Below, piece after piece: positions 42,863-52,021 of a DNA stretch of 64,000 bases (position 1 is the stretch's first letter; each line of letters opens with the position of its first letter). Both the position numbers and the translations under genes were made by a program. The notes beneath the pieces are model-generated. The model did not search any database, was not told the origin of the DNA, and worked only from the letters and a program-made list of their open reading frames with translations. Origin of the DNA: SIG598 sp045580875 (GTDB taxonomy: Bacteria > Bacillota > Clostridia > Oscillospirales > Acutalibacteraceae); the NCBI GenBank assembly GCA_045580875.1, contig JAZNOP010000063.1, forward strand, positions 30,318-94,317, read 5' to 3'.

Positions 42863-44845
42863 TCACTTTTTATCCGGCACCGTCTTTTCACCCTGCAGAG
42901 CCTTTATTCGGTCTCTCAGGTATGCGGCCTGTTCGAAATCAAGCAGCTTAGCCGCATCGCGCATCTGACGGGTAAGCTCGTTGATAAGCCGCTCGCGTTC
43001 CTTGGTGGTAAGGCGCTTCTTTGTCTTGCCTTCTGCAGTTGTATCCTTTACCGATATCTCAATTACATCGGAAACCTTCTTGATTATGGTTTTCGGCACG
43101 ATACCGTGCTCTTCATTATATTTCTGCTGTATCTCGCGGCGGCGCACTGTCTCGCTTATTGCGCGCTCCATCGACGGCGTGACACTGTCGGCATACATGA
43201 TAACCCTGCCCTCGGCATTTCGTGCTGCTCGTCCTATTGTCTGTATGAGTGATGTTTCGCTTCTGAGGAAACCTTCCTTGTCTGCATCAAGAATTGCAAC
43301 AAGTGCAACTTCAGGTATATCAAGACCCTCTCGCAGCAGGTTGATTCCTATAAGCGCATCAAATTCTCCGAGGCGCAGGTCGCGCACAATCTCCATACGC
43401 TGTACGGTATCAACATCATGGTGCATATATCGTACGCGGATTCCGACTGAATCAAGATAAGACGTCAGATCCTCCGCCATCTTTTTTGTGAGCGTTGTAA
43501 CAAGCGTACGGTATCCTTTTGCGGCAAGTGTGTTTATCTCGGAAACAAGGTCATCTATCTGTCCCTCTGTCGGACGTACTGACACCTCAGGATCAAGCAG
43601 ACCTGTCGGGCGGATAACCTGCTCAACTATTTGCGCAGACTTGTCACGCTCAAACTGTGACGGTGTTGCACTGACAAAGACAACCTGATGCACCTTGTCA
43701 TAGAATTCTTCAAATCTCAGCGGTCGGTTATCAAACGCCGACGGCAGACGGAATCCGTAATCGACCAGATTCTTTTTTCTTGCATAATCTCCCGCATGCA
43801 TTGCTCTTACCTGCGGCACGGTAACATGAGACTCATCGATAAACAACAGAAAGTCGTCACCGAAGTAATCGATAAGCGTATGCGGTATGCTTCCCGGAGC
43901 TCTGCCGGAAAGTACACGCGAGTAATTCTCTATTCCTGAGCAGAAGCCAATTTCCGCCAGCATCTCCATATCATAGCGCGTACGCTGCTCTATGCGCTGC
44001 GCTTCGATCAGCTTATCGTTCTCCTTGAAATATCTGACGCGCTCCTCCATCTCCTGCTCTATTTCGCTGATTGCCCTGATCATCTTATCTCTCGGAACAA
44101 TATAGTGAGATGCAGGATAAATCGCTGCATGATTAACTATTCCCTTAAGCTCTCCGGTAAGTGCGTTTACTTCAGTGATACGCTCTATCTCATCGCCGAA
44201 AAACTCTACCTTTATCGCATTGTCACCTGAATATGAAGGGAATATCTCTATTGTATCCCCGCGCACACGGAACTTGTTTCGGATAAAGTTGACATCGTTG
44301 CGCTCATACTGCATCTCCGTCAGCTTGTGCATTACTTCACGCGGATCTTTTATCATTCCTGTACGCAGCGACAGCACCATCTCCCGGTAATCGATAGGGT
44401 CACCGAGGGTGTATATGCATGAAACACTGGCGACAATGATAACATCACGGCGCTCTGAAAGTGCACAGGTCGCGGAATGACGCAGTTTATCGATCTCATC
44501 GTTCACCGACGAATCCTTTTCAATATAGGTATCTGTCGTCGGAATATACGATTCCGGCTGATAATAATCATAATATGAAACGAAAAACTCAACCGCATTT
44601 TCCGGAAAGAATTCACGAAACTCATTGCACAGCTGTGCTGCAAGCACTTTATTGTGTGCCAGCACCAGAGTCGGTCTGTTCACCTGTGCAATAATATTCG
44701 CCATTGTAAATGTCTTTCCCGAACCGGTAACACCAAGCAGTGCCTGCTCAGTATAACCGTTTTTGATTCCTTCAACCAGTCGGGCTATTGCCTCAGGCTG
44801 GTCACCCGTCGGCGCATACGGCGCTACAAGCTTGAATTTATCCAT
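42863..44845 (-). CDS. uvrB: Excinuclease ABC subunit B
   Basis: A 660-residue DNA helicase-like repair protein that verifies damage with UvrA and recruits UvrC. Walker A is GVTGSGKTFTMAN; the beta-hairpin region reads YYDYYQPESYIPTTDTYIEK; helicase motif DESHVT and motif VI QTIGRAARN are present; the C-terminal UVR domain (about 625-660) contacts UvrC. The ATG at 44845 follows GGAGG by ten bases. A promoter with a palindrome over the start of transcription lies upstream. Confidence 0.98.
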   Translation of the reverse strand: MDKFKLVAPYAPTGDQPEAIARLVEGIKNGYTEQALLGVTGSGKTFTMANIIAQVNRPTLVLAHNKVLAAQLCNEFREFFPENAVEFFVSYYDYYQPESYIPTTDTYIEKDSSVNDEIDKLRHSATCALSERRDVIIVASVSCIYTLGDPIDYREMVLSLRTGMIKDPREVMHKLTEMQYERNDVNFIRNKFRVRGDTIEIFPSYSGDNAIKVEFFGDEIERITEVNALTGELKGIVNHAAIYPASHYIVPRDKMIRAISEIEQEMEERVRYFKENDKLIEAQRIEQRTRYDMEMLAEIGFCSGIENYSRVLSGRAPGSIPHTLIDYFGDDFLLFIDESHVTVPQVRAMHAGDYARKKNLVDYGFRLPSAFDNRPLRFEEFYDKVHQVVFVSATPSQFERDKSAQIVEQVIRPTGLLDPEVSVRPTEGQIDDLVSEINTLAAKGYRTLVTTLTKKMAEDLTSYLDSVGIRVRYMHHDVDTVQRMEIVRDLRLGEFDALIGINLLREGLDIPEVALVAILDADKEGFLRSETSLIQTIGRAARNAEGRVIMYADSVTPSMERAISETVRRREIQQKYNEEHGIVPKTIIKKVSDVIEISVKDTTAEGKTKKRLTTKERERLINELTRQMRDAAKLLDFEQAAYLRDRIKALQGEKTVPDKK

Positions 44846-44910
44846 CCGGAACACACCTCCATGCCTCAGCTGTATCAATCAGAGCTCAGTCTGTCATATC
44901 TGCTCGAACG

Positions 44911-44964
44911 AAGTGCAAGTTGTTGCACTTTAGTATTATACTATAACCGGTCATGTGCCGTCAA
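44911..44964 (-). promoter_or_regulatory. uvrBA promoter with overlapping palindrome
   Basis: Minus-strand -35 TTGACG (44959-44964), 18-base spacer, -10 TATAAT (44935-44940). Immediately downstream is the perfect inverted repeat AAGTGCAA-CAAC-TTGCACTT (44911-44930), well placed for a repressor. It is not the common GAAC-N4-GTTC LexA box. Confidence 0.55.
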
Positions 44965-45078
44965 GAACAAATGTGCAATCAACTTCACAAAACTCACACT
45001 TCATGAAATCAGACTGCACATTTATCTTCACTCAATTATTATAATTTTCTTCTGATTACAGCCTGATATACCGGGCTG

Positions 45079-45843
45079 TTACCACTCCGTTTTATCAAAT
45101 ATTGGAGAATATCTTTCACTCTGAGAAAGCGACATACAATCCTCCGGCGACACTATGATATGATCTACCATCAGAACACCGATAGATGACAGCACATTTC
45201 TCAGTTCCACAGTCATCTCTATATCCTCATTCGAGGGCACAGCAAATCCGCTCGGGTGATTATGCGCTATGACCGCTCCCGTTGAATTGTGACGAAGCAG
45301 AATCTCAGCTATTTTACGTTTATCGACACCGGCAAAATTAGCTGTGCCGTCACTTATGATTACGTCATGGATTCTCCTGCAGCAGTTATCAAGGCAAATG
45401 AGCATTATTTTCTCAACCTTTTCATTTCTCAGCTGTTCAAACACATAACGTTCAAAATCTTTTCTTCCGTTAAGCTCACTTCTTTTGACCCTGTCTCTGC
45501 TGTAAGCCTTGAAAAGCTCATTCATCATAACGATCAGAGTGGCAGAATTGTCGCTGATTCCCTTAACTTTTACCAATTCTTCCGGCGATGCATCAAAGAC
45601 ACCCGAAAGCGAGCCAAATTCATTCATCAGCCTGTGTGCAATTTCGTTTGTATCTCTCTGCGGTATCGAAAAGAACAGAAGGAGTTCGAGTATATTATGA
45701 TCCTCAAAATTATAAAGTCCTTCACGCAGAAATCGATTTTTCAGTCTTTGCCTGTGACCGTAATGATCATGCTTTTTCTCCTGCTCATTCGCAGCCTTGC
45801 GGTCTGCAGTCTTCTTTTCAGCTTCACTTTTCTTCTCTGCCAT
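45079..45843 (-). CDS. radC: RadC family JAMM-domain protein
   Basis: A 254-residue protein of the UPF0758/RadC family. A helix-hairpin-helix-like N-terminal part (about 45-110) precedes a JAB/MPN domain with the JAMM metal site HNHPSGFAVPSNED. The true function of chromosomal RadC is unsettled despite its name. The first 30 residues are highly charged. It begins one base after the idi stop, with AGGAGG inside idi, so the two are translationally linked. Confidence 0.92.
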   Translation of the reverse strand: MAEKKSEAEKKTADRKAANEQEKKHDHYGHRQRLKNRFLREGLYNFEDHNILELLLFFSIPQRDTNEIAHRLMNEFGSLSGVFDASPEELVKVKGISDNSATLIVMMNELFKAYSRDRVKRSELNGRKDFERYVFEQLRNEKVEKIMLICLDNCCRRIHDVIISDGTANFAGVDKRKIAEILLRHNSTGAVIAHNHPSGFAVPSNEDIEMTVELRNVLSSIGVLMVDHIIVSPEDCMSLSQSERYSPIFDKTEW

Positions 45844-45844
45844 A

Positions 45845-46378
45845 TCAGCTGTCCGCCTCCTGGGATCGTTTAGTCTTCATCGCTTTAAGCACACGCGGTG
45901 CTGCCGAAAGAAACCATATGGTGTATTTTTCAGGACAGCAGCTGAGATCATCAGCCAGCTCGTCCATATCTATCCACAATATCTCTTCAATTTCTTCAGG
46001 ATCAGGTTTCACATCACCGCTGTATTCTCCCACAAAGACGTGATCAAGTTCATATTCTGTCAGACCGTTTTCGAAATGCGCACAATATACAAAACTGAAC
46101 AGCTCCTCTGTTTCAGTATCAATGCCGATTTCTTCCGCCAGTCTGCGCTTTACGCTTTCTTCCAGCTGCTCTCCCTCACGCTGATGGGAACAGCATGCAT
46201 TAGTGAGCAATCCGCCTGAATGATACTTTCCTCCTCTGCGGCGCTGCAGCAGCATTTTGTTGCCGTCGAAGATAAAAACGGAAAATGCTCTGTGAAGCTG
46301 TCCACACTCATGCACCCTGAGCTTAGGCGCATATCCTTTCTCATTATCAAATATATCAACCAGCAGGATATTATCCAT
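45845..46378 (-). CDS. idi: Isopentenyl-diphosphate delta-isomerase (type 1)
   Basis: A 177-residue Nudix-fold enzyme converting IPP to DMAPP. Type-1 motifs are seen: KYHSGGLLTNACCSHQREGE (catalytic Cys in the NACCSH segment) and YELDHVFVGEY with the catalytic Glu. The ATG at 46378 is chosen for the AGAGG just upstream. IPP/DMAPP come from the MEP route, whose last step is encoded by the ispH fusion gene in this window. Confidence 0.92.
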   Translation of the reverse strand: MDNILLVDIFDNEKGYAPKLRVHECGQLHRAFSVFIFDGNKMLLQRRRGGKYHSGGLLTNACCSHQREGEQLEESVKRRLAEEIGIDTETEELFSFVYCAHFENGLTEYELDHVFVGEYSGDVKPDPEEIEEILWIDMDELADDLSCCPEKYTIWFLSAAPRVLKAMKTKRSQEADS

Positions 46379-46520
46379 GTTTCCTCTTTCCTTCATATGA
46401 ATACGTATAAAAATCCTATTTTATCCAATTGTACATTCTTTACGACATTTTGTCAACATTGAACAGCATTATACAATATATTGTTTCATAATTTGTGTAG
46501 AAAAGTATTTGTAAATATGG

Positions 46521-46526
46521 TATAAT
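46521..46526 (+). promoter_or_regulatory. -10 element for the chagasin-like lipoprotein gene
   Basis: Perfect TATAAT preceded by TGG (extended -10), 60 bases before the ATG; the -35 is weak. Confidence 0.5.
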
Positions 46527-46585
46527 ATCAGTAAAAAAGAACGGTTCACAACAACTTTGTCGCGTATAAAAAAGGAGAAACTACA

Positions 46586-47515
46586 ATGAAAACACGGACA
46601 ATAATCACACTTATTTTATGTGCGCTTCTTATTTGCGCAACACTTTTCGGCTGCGATAACGGCGAGGTAATCGACGGTAATCTGGTAATTGAGCTTGACG
46701 GCAATCCCACCACGGGCTATACCTGGGTTTATCAAATGAGCTCAGAAGGAATTATCGAAGAGGTCTCCAACACCTACGCAGTTGCTTCAGGCACAGACGG
46801 ACTTGTCGGTGCAGGAGGCACATTCCGCTTCGAGTTTGCTCCGGTCGCTCCCGGCAAGGTCGGACTCCAGTTTTCCTATCTGCGTACATTCCAGGAAAAT
46901 TCCACTATAGAGGTCAGAAACTACGCTGTAACAGTAGATGAAAATCTTCAGATAACATTCTACAGCGAAGAAGATGATTCTGTCAGCAGTACAGACACTA
47001 CCGGCATAATCGCCGGCAGCACCTACGTTGACACTGTTGTTTTCGGCGAAACAACCGAAGATGTTGTTTTCACCTGGACCCTTTGCAATGCAGGCATTTA
47101 TGTCGGCGTTGACACTGAGTACATTCAGTGGTATTACGCCGACGGCGTCGATACATTTGCTCCGGTCGAGCCTTCAGACGAACCTCAGGTTATCGGCACA
47201 AAAATGACTGTAGTTCGTCACAAGGACACAAATCAGTCTGCCGCTAAATACGCACAGAAGTTTATGGAAGAAAGCGATATTTTCTCTGATTTCAGTAAGT
47301 TTGACACAGAAATCGGCGGTCTTGCCGCAACCGGCATTGCATGCAGTAATCCTGACATCGGCATATCTGCAACCTACTATTTCATCCAGGTCGATAATGA
47401 TGTTGTAGAGATAGCAGCTTTCTATGAGGGAGCAAATGCCGACGATCTTGGTCCCCGTCTTGACGCTATGGCAAAATCTATCACCTTCACTGATAATGTT
47501 GGTATCATTGAGTAA
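46586..47515 (+). CDS. Chagasin-type (I42) protease-inhibitor lipoprotein
   Basis: A 309-residue lipoprotein: signal sequence ending LFGC (Cys23), then a chagasin-like domain (about 30-122). The three inhibitory loops are recognisable as GNPTTGYTW, GAGGTFRFEF and LRTFQE (the usual RPW is altered). Such proteins inhibit papain-like cysteine proteases. A second domain (about 145-305) is not recognised. AAGGAG precedes the ATG; terminator follows. Its target protease is unknown. Confidence 0.85.
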   Translation: MKTRTIITLILCALLICATLFGCDNGEVIDGNLVIELDGNPTTGYTWVYQMSSEGIIEEVSNTYAVASGTDGLVGAGGTFRFEFAPVAPGKVGLQFSYLRTFQENSTIEVRNYAVTVDENLQITFYSEEDDSVSSTDTTGIIAGSTYVDTVVFGETTEDVVFTWTLCNAGIYVGVDTEYIQWYYADGVDTFAPVEPSDEPQVIGTKMTVVRHKDTNQSAAKYAQKFMEESDIFSDFSKFDTEIGGLAATGIACSNPDIGISATYYFIQVDNDVVEIAAFYEGANADDLGPRLDAMAKSITFTDNVGIIE

Positions 47516-47535
47516 ATTAACTACAAAACAAATTC

Positions 47536-47569
47536 AGCGCCGCAGTCAGCCTGACTGCGGCGCTTTCTC
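47536..47569. terminator. Bidirectional terminator after the chagasin-like gene
   Basis: 12-bp stem AGCGCCGCAGTC/GACTGCGGCGCT, loop AGCCT, then a T-rich run. Confidence 0.85.
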
Positions 47570-47579
47570 GTTTATTTCC

Positions 47580-49274
47580 TTATTTTATTCCCGGAAGAGA
47601 CTCTGCCCATTCAAGTATTTCAGTGAGTGTAGGCACAACATAAAAATCATCAATCGGCAGACTCTGCGAATGAAGGATACATTCGCTTACAATTACAACT
47701 TCCATACCCAGCTTGTGAGCAGCACCATCCTCAGCTACATCATTGCCTATCATAATGCAGTCTTCAGGTCTGACACCAAGTCTGCTGCATATATCAGCAT
47801 AGTACGCGGGATTCGGCTTTGCGAAACCGCTGTTCTCAAAGGTGGTTACCAAAGGAAGCTCTGCTGCATCAATGCCAAGCCAGCGCAGGCGGGCATAAGT
47901 TGCAATTTGCGGAAAAATCGGATTGGTTGCAATTGCTACGGTATAACCTTTTGCCTGAAGCGTCTCTATTATACGGCGGCTGCGGTCGGTAAGAATACAC
48001 TGCTCGACACACTTCTCGAAATCGGTACCGTAAAATCTGGTGAAATACTCCTCATTTTCGTAATAATCAACGCCCATCTGTTCAGAGAATACCTTTGCAA
48101 AAGCTTCACGGTTGGTCACTGAGCCGTCGTTGAGCACCATAGCCTTTGTGCCTGCCCATATACCCGCAACAAGTGCTTCAGGCTCAAACTCGGGAAACGC
48201 CTTGCATAGTCCCTTGAAATACATCTTTTCGAACCCGCTTGTATTCATCGGAAGAAGCGTTCCGTCAAGGTCAAACAGTATAACCGGACGCTGTTCCATA
48301 TTCTGTATATCCATTTTCTTCACCCATGTTTTCTTTCCGAATATCTTATTTACGAATTTATACATCATTTCTCTGTACGCTCTTATATCCAACGAGAAGC
48401 TGAGTCCGTGACCAGCCTTCGGTACGATGACAAGCTGTTTCTCCGATGCACACGCTTCATAGTTCTTTTGGCTCATCCAGCACGGAACATAGCGGTCATC
48501 ATCACCGTGGATCAAAAGTACAGGCACTTTACACTTTTTCAGAGCTTCGACCGCCGATGTCTCTTCCGGATCGAAGCCGCCGAACCATTTTGCAGCAAGG
48601 CGCATAAACGGGTATGTAATCTTGGAAGGAAGCTTCATCTGATCGGATACACTGCAAAGTATCTCCTTGGGCGACGAGAAGCCGCAGTCAGCTGCTATAC
48701 CTTTTACATTGGAAGGCAAATCAAGATCTGATGTCATAAGAACCGTTGCTGCACCCATTGATATACCCATCAGCATAATCTCTGTATCAGTGCCGAAACG
48801 GTCAATAATATACTCTATCCACTTAAGGCAATCGTATCTTTCCTTGACTCCGAAGGTTATTGTTTTTCCCTGACTTCCGCCGTGACCGCGCTGGTCTGCA
48901 AGAAGAATATTCACACCGCATTCCTCACATATACAGAAACCGCCGCTGCCATCAAAGAAACAGCTTCCTCTGTAACCGTTGAAGAATATTGCAACCGGCG
49001 CATTATCAGCAAAATGGAAATAATGACCCGAAAGCTTAAGACCGTCAGCGGAAGTGCAGCTGACTATCTCTTCAGGAATATTCAGGATACGCTTTACATT
49101 CTCAATTATTCCCTTTTCATACGGCTCATACTGCTCGCCGCCCAGGGTTTCTGTTGCGCCTCTCTCCCGTTTTTTATCCGCTGCAAATGCATAAAGATAA
49201 ACACCATAGATAATTATGACAAATACCAATGCCAGAGCAAGCAACACAATAGCTGCTGTAAGTAGAATTTCCAT
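47580..49274 (-). CDS. Alpha/beta-hydrolase fused to a HAD phosphatase
   Basis: A 564-residue two-enzyme protein. A membrane anchor (about 3-32) precedes an alpha/beta-hydrolase (about 60-325) with nucleophile in LMGISMGAATVL, Asp in IHGDDDRYVP and His in PKAGHGLSF. A short linker follows, then a HAD domain (about 338-560) starting ILFDLDGTLLPMN and ending with KPNPAYY and MIGNDVAEDG. No stop or frameshift separates the halves, so this is a genuine fusion. AGGAG precedes the ATG. If the anchor inserts in the usual way, both domains face the same side, though HAD enzymes are normally cytoplasmic. Substrates are unknown. Confidence 0.9.
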   Translation of the reverse strand: MEILLTAAIVLLALALVFVIIIYGVYLYAFAADKKRERGATETLGGEQYEPYEKGIIENVKRILNIPEEIVSCTSADGLKLSGHYFHFADNAPVAIFFNGYRGSCFFDGSGGFCICEECGVNILLADQRGHGGSQGKTITFGVKERYDCLKWIEYIIDRFGTDTEIMLMGISMGAATVLMTSDLDLPSNVKGIAADCGFSSPKEILCSVSDQMKLPSKITYPFMRLAAKWFGGFDPEETSAVEALKKCKVPVLLIHGDDDRYVPCWMSQKNYEACASEKQLVIVPKAGHGLSFSLDIRAYREMMYKFVNKIFGKKTWVKKMDIQNMEQRPVILFDLDGTLLPMNTSGFEKMYFKGLCKAFPEFEPEALVAGIWAGTKAMVLNDGSVTNREAFAKVFSEQMGVDYYENEEYFTRFYGTDFEKCVEQCILTDRSRRIIETLQAKGYTVAIATNPIFPQIATYARLRWLGIDAAELPLVTTFENSGFAKPNPAYYADICSRLGVRPEDCIMIGNDVAEDGAAHKLGMEVVIVSECILHSQSLPIDDFYVVPTLTEILEWAESLPGIK

Positions 49275-49431
49275 TATCTCAACTCCTGCATATTATCTCT
49301 GATTTTATATTATAGCACGTAAGATTTTTGCAGACAACGCAAAATCCCTTTAATAAATACAATTTTAATTGAACTTACGCAAGGCTGATCTGATATTATA
49401 TTACGCTGTATGCACCACACTCCGGATTATA

Positions 49432-49460
49432 TTGACAAAAGAGCTGCAATGTGGTAAGAT
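49432..49460 (+). promoter_or_regulatory. SigA promoter of the AbrB-ABC transporter operon
   Basis: Perfect -35 TTGACA, 17-base spacer, -10 TAAGAT. Confidence 0.78.
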
Positions 49461-49467
49461 AAGTGTG

Positions 49468-49491
49468 AAAAGTATGATTTTTCATACTTTT
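49468..49491. promoter_or_regulatory. Palindromic operator of the AbrB-ABC transporter operon
   Basis: AAAAGTATGA-TTTT-TCATACTTTT, a perfect 10-bp inverted repeat that starts eight bases after the -10, over the transcription start. Likely site for the AbrB-like regulator encoded next. Confidence 0.65.
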
Positions 49492-49537
49492 CTGATTTGT
49501 ACGAATTCTGACATAGTTACAGAAAGGATATACAGTT

Positions 49538-49777
49538 ATGAAAAAAAAGCCTCAGAAGAAACACGCCTGGTCAGTCAAAGTCGGCGAAAAGGGACAGTTT
49601 GTAATCCCAAAGGAAGCTCGCGATATATTCGGCATCTCACCTGGTGATACACTTATCCTTCTCGGCGACGAAAAGAAAGGACTCGCAATCCCGCCGAAAT
49701 CAGTAATCGACAAGCTTAATGCCATGATACTTGGCTCATTCGGATACAACGAAGATGAGGAGGAAGATGAAGAATGA
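49538..49777 (+). CDS. AbrB/SpoVT/MazE-type transcriptional regulator
   Basis: A 79-residue DNA-binding protein with the swapped-hairpin fold: VKVGEKGQFVIPKEARDIFG then ISPGDTLILLGDE. The C-terminus is acidic (NEDEEEDEE). It is the first gene of an operon with an ABC ATPase (four-base ATGA overlap) and a permease, an arrangement common in Firmicutes in which the AbrB protein represses its own operon. The palindrome at 49468-49491 fits that role. GAAAGG precedes the ATG. Confidence 0.9.
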   Translation: MKKKPQKKHAWSVKVGEKGQFVIPKEARDIFGISPGDTLILLGDEKKGLAIPPKSVIDKLNAMILGSFGYNEDEEEDEE

Positions 49778-50607
49778 GTATCCTGAAAGTCAGCAATCTC
49801 TGCAAAAACTATCCTGCGTTCACGCTCGATAACGTAAGTTTTTCGCTCGAGCCCGGAAAGATAACCGGATTCATAGGCCGAAACGGAGCCGGAAAGACCA
49901 CAACGCTGAAATCCATTATGAATTTTGTTTATCCCGACAGCGGCGCTATCCGCTTTTTTGATATGCCTCTCATCGGCAACGAAAAGGCAATAAAACAGCG
50001 CATAGGATACGTCTCCGGCGGAGTTGATTATTACACTGGCAGGAAGATAAAGACCATTTCGTCTGTAACAGCTTCTTTCTTCAGTGATTGGGACAACGAA
50101 GCCTACCGGAAATATATGGCAAGATTTTCTCTTGACGAAAACAAAACGCCAGCACAGCTTTCTGCTGGCATGAGGGTAAAATATTCACTCGTACTCGCCC
50201 TCTCTCACGGTGCAGACCTGCTTATTCTCGATGAGCCCACAAGCGGTCTCGATCCTGTTTCCCGTGAGGAGCTTCTAGACATATTCCTGCAGCTGTGCGA
50301 CGAAGGAAAGACCATTCTTTTCTCCACTCACATCACCACAGACCTCGAGAAGTGCGCCGACAACATAATCTATATCCGCGGCGGCAGAATCGTTGCTGAA
50401 AAGACACTCGCAGAATTCACGGACGACTACCGCCTTGTCGAATTTTCTGATGAACCTCCGGCGGCTGAACTTATTGGAAGAAAGAGAGTAAAGAACGGCT
50501 ACTCTGCCCTTGTTTCTTCCACTGATGCTGAAAAACTCGGTAACTGCTGCCGCGCTGCTACACTTGATGAGATCATGATTCATCTTGAAAAGGAGGAGAA
50601 CGAATAA
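49774..50607 (+). CDS. ABC transporter ATP-binding protein
   Basis: A 277-residue ATPase. Walker A FIGRNGAGKTTTLKS, signature LSAGMRVK, Walker B LLILDEPTSGLDP and the switch His in FSTHITTDLEKC are all intact. The C-terminal 60 residues are typical of ATPases of small exporters such as YtrB/BcrA types. It overlaps the AbrB gene by four bases and the permease by one base, so all three are made together. Substrate unknown. Confidence 0.93.
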   Translation: MSILKVSNLCKNYPAFTLDNVSFSLEPGKITGFIGRNGAGKTTTLKSIMNFVYPDSGAIRFFDMPLIGNEKAIKQRIGYVSGGVDYYTGRKIKTISSVTASFFSDWDNEAYRKYMARFSLDENKTPAQLSAGMRVKYSLVLALSHGADLLILDEPTSGLDPVSREELLDIFLQLCDEGKTILFSTHITTDLEKCADNIIYIRGGRIVAEKTLAEFTDDYRLVEFSDEPPAAELIGRKRVKNGYSALVSSTDAEKLGNCCRAATLDEIMIHLEKEENE

Positions 50608-51254
50608 TGGCAAAGCTGCTGAAAAAAGAATTCTCTCTGGCAATGCACCCCGTCGCCCCTTTTATGGTTCTGCTTGCCGCCATGGTCATCATTCCAAATT
50701 ATCCCTATTCGGTTTCATTTTTCTATATTACGCTCGCTGCATTCTTCACCTGTCTGCAGGGACGTGAAAACAGCGATATAGCCTACTCTATGAATCTGCC
50801 TGTTTCCAGAAAGGATATTGTCACCGCGCGCTTTTCGCTGATAATAATCCTTGAGGCAATGCAGATGGTTATTATGGCTCCGCTTATGTATCTGAGCACT
50901 GTCATAAACAAAAACGGAAACGCTGCCGGTCTTGATGCCAGCCCCGCACTTTACGGCATTGGCTTCATTATTTTCGGACTGTTCCATCTCTGCTACTTTA
51001 TTCCGTACTACAAAAACGTATCGAAGGTTGGACTTCCGTTCGTTTTCTCTTCAATTGCGGTTTTCATCGTTGTAATAATTGAAGTGATTTCAACCTACGC
51101 CATTCCTTTTGTCCGCGACTACCTTGACACCTCAGGACTTCAGCACCTGCCTCAGAAGCTTATTTTTACCGCTGTCTGCTTTGTATTTTATCTCATCACA
51201 ACGCTGATTGCCTACTGTATATCAGTAAAGAATTTTACAAAGCAGGATATATAA
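50607..51254 (+). CDS. ABC-2 type transporter permease
   Basis: A 215-residue membrane protein with six hydrophobic helices. YSMNLPVSRKDIVTARF is the conserved cytoplasmic loop of ABC-2 permeases of this size. It partners the ATPase upstream. The start codon overlaps the ATPase stop (TAATG), with AGGAGG in the upstream gene. Export substrate is unknown; lipids or antimicrobial peptides are possible for the class. Confidence 0.88.
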   Translation: MAKLLKKEFSLAMHPVAPFMVLLAAMVIIPNYPYSVSFFYITLAAFFTCLQGRENSDIAYSMNLPVSRKDIVTARFSLIIILEAMQMVIMAPLMYLSTVINKNGNAAGLDASPALYGIGFIIFGLFHLCYFIPYYKNVSKVGLPFVFSSIAVFIVVIIEVISTYAIPFVRDYLDTSGLQHLPQKLIFTAVCFVFYLITTLIAYCISVKNFTKQDI

Positions 51255-51260
51255 ACAAAA

Positions 51261-51297
51261 AAACAGAGCCGGAAATTTCCGGCTCTGTTTTTTTGTT
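51261..51297. terminator. Bidirectional terminator between the ABC permease and the sortase
   Basis: 13-bp stem (51261-51273 with 51280-51292), loop AAATTT, T-run on the plus strand and A-run on the other side. Confidence 0.93.
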
Positions 51298-52021
51298 ACA
51301 CACGCACACAGCGTACTGTTACACGGTTTGCGCCTCCATAAGTACAGGTGAAAAGGGTCAGATCCCATTCGCTGTTGACCATGCGGTCTATCTCGTTTGG
51401 TGCGAGAGTTTCAACCAGACCAACAGTATAGACCAGCTGCAGACCCTGCATATCAGTGAAAACAACTGTATCACCAGGTCTGAGCCTGCTTATATCACCA
51501 AAATGGCGCTTATAGTTATGGGCGGCAATGACCATATCATCGCCATAGTGCAGCCCACTGTAGCGACAGGGTGCAATCTTAAGCCTGCTGTAGCTCCAAT
51601 CTGCCATAACCGGCAGCTCAAGACCTAATTTCGGAATCGTGAGATATCCAATATAATTATATCCTTTTATCCGGGCTACATAGACAACGCTTGTATCAAT
51701 TTCAGCGTTGTTGACTATCAACTGAGGCGAAGCTGTTTCCTGCTCCTGTGAAGCAGCAGCATTATTTTCCAGTCCGCTCTGCTCACCCTGCACTGTATTC
51801 TGAGGAGCATCTGTCAGGACATCGGCAAAATCCTCTGCCGCAATCCCTTCAATCTCCTGCGAATTTTCATTTTGAATGTACCCCTGCACAAGCGGCATTA
51901 CTGCATCTGATGCAGCTGCAGCCTGTTCTTCTTCATTATTGTTATGTACAATCATGGCAAATGCTGAGAAAATCAGCATCAGCCCCATCATCATACTTAC
52001 AACACCAAGTTTTTTGTTCAT
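51296..52021 (-). CDS. Sortase (second sortase of the pilus operon)
   Basis: A 241-residue transpeptidase. After an N-terminal anchor (about 5-25) and an acidic Gln/Glu-rich linker (28-100), the sortase domain shows catalytic H168 in IAAHNYKRHFGD, C226 in LTLFTCTYGG and R233 in NRVTVRC. It does not have the C-terminal membrane helix of class C enzymes, so it is more like class D or a housekeeping sortase that fixes the finished pilus to the wall. Its start overlaps the minor pilin stop (ATGA). Last gene of the pilus operon. Confidence 0.88.
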   Translation of the reverse strand: MNKKLGVVSMMMGLMLIFSAFAMIVHNNNEEEQAAAASDAVMPLVQGYIQNENSQEIEGIAAEDFADVLTDAPQNTVQGEQSGLENNAAASQEQETASPQLIVNNAEIDTSVVYVARIKGYNYIGYLTIPKLGLELPVMADWSYSRLKIAPCRYSGLHYGDDMVIAAHNYKRHFGDISRLRPGDTVVFTDMQGLQLVYTVGLVETLAPNEIDRMVNSEWDLTLFTCTYGGANRVTVRCVRV

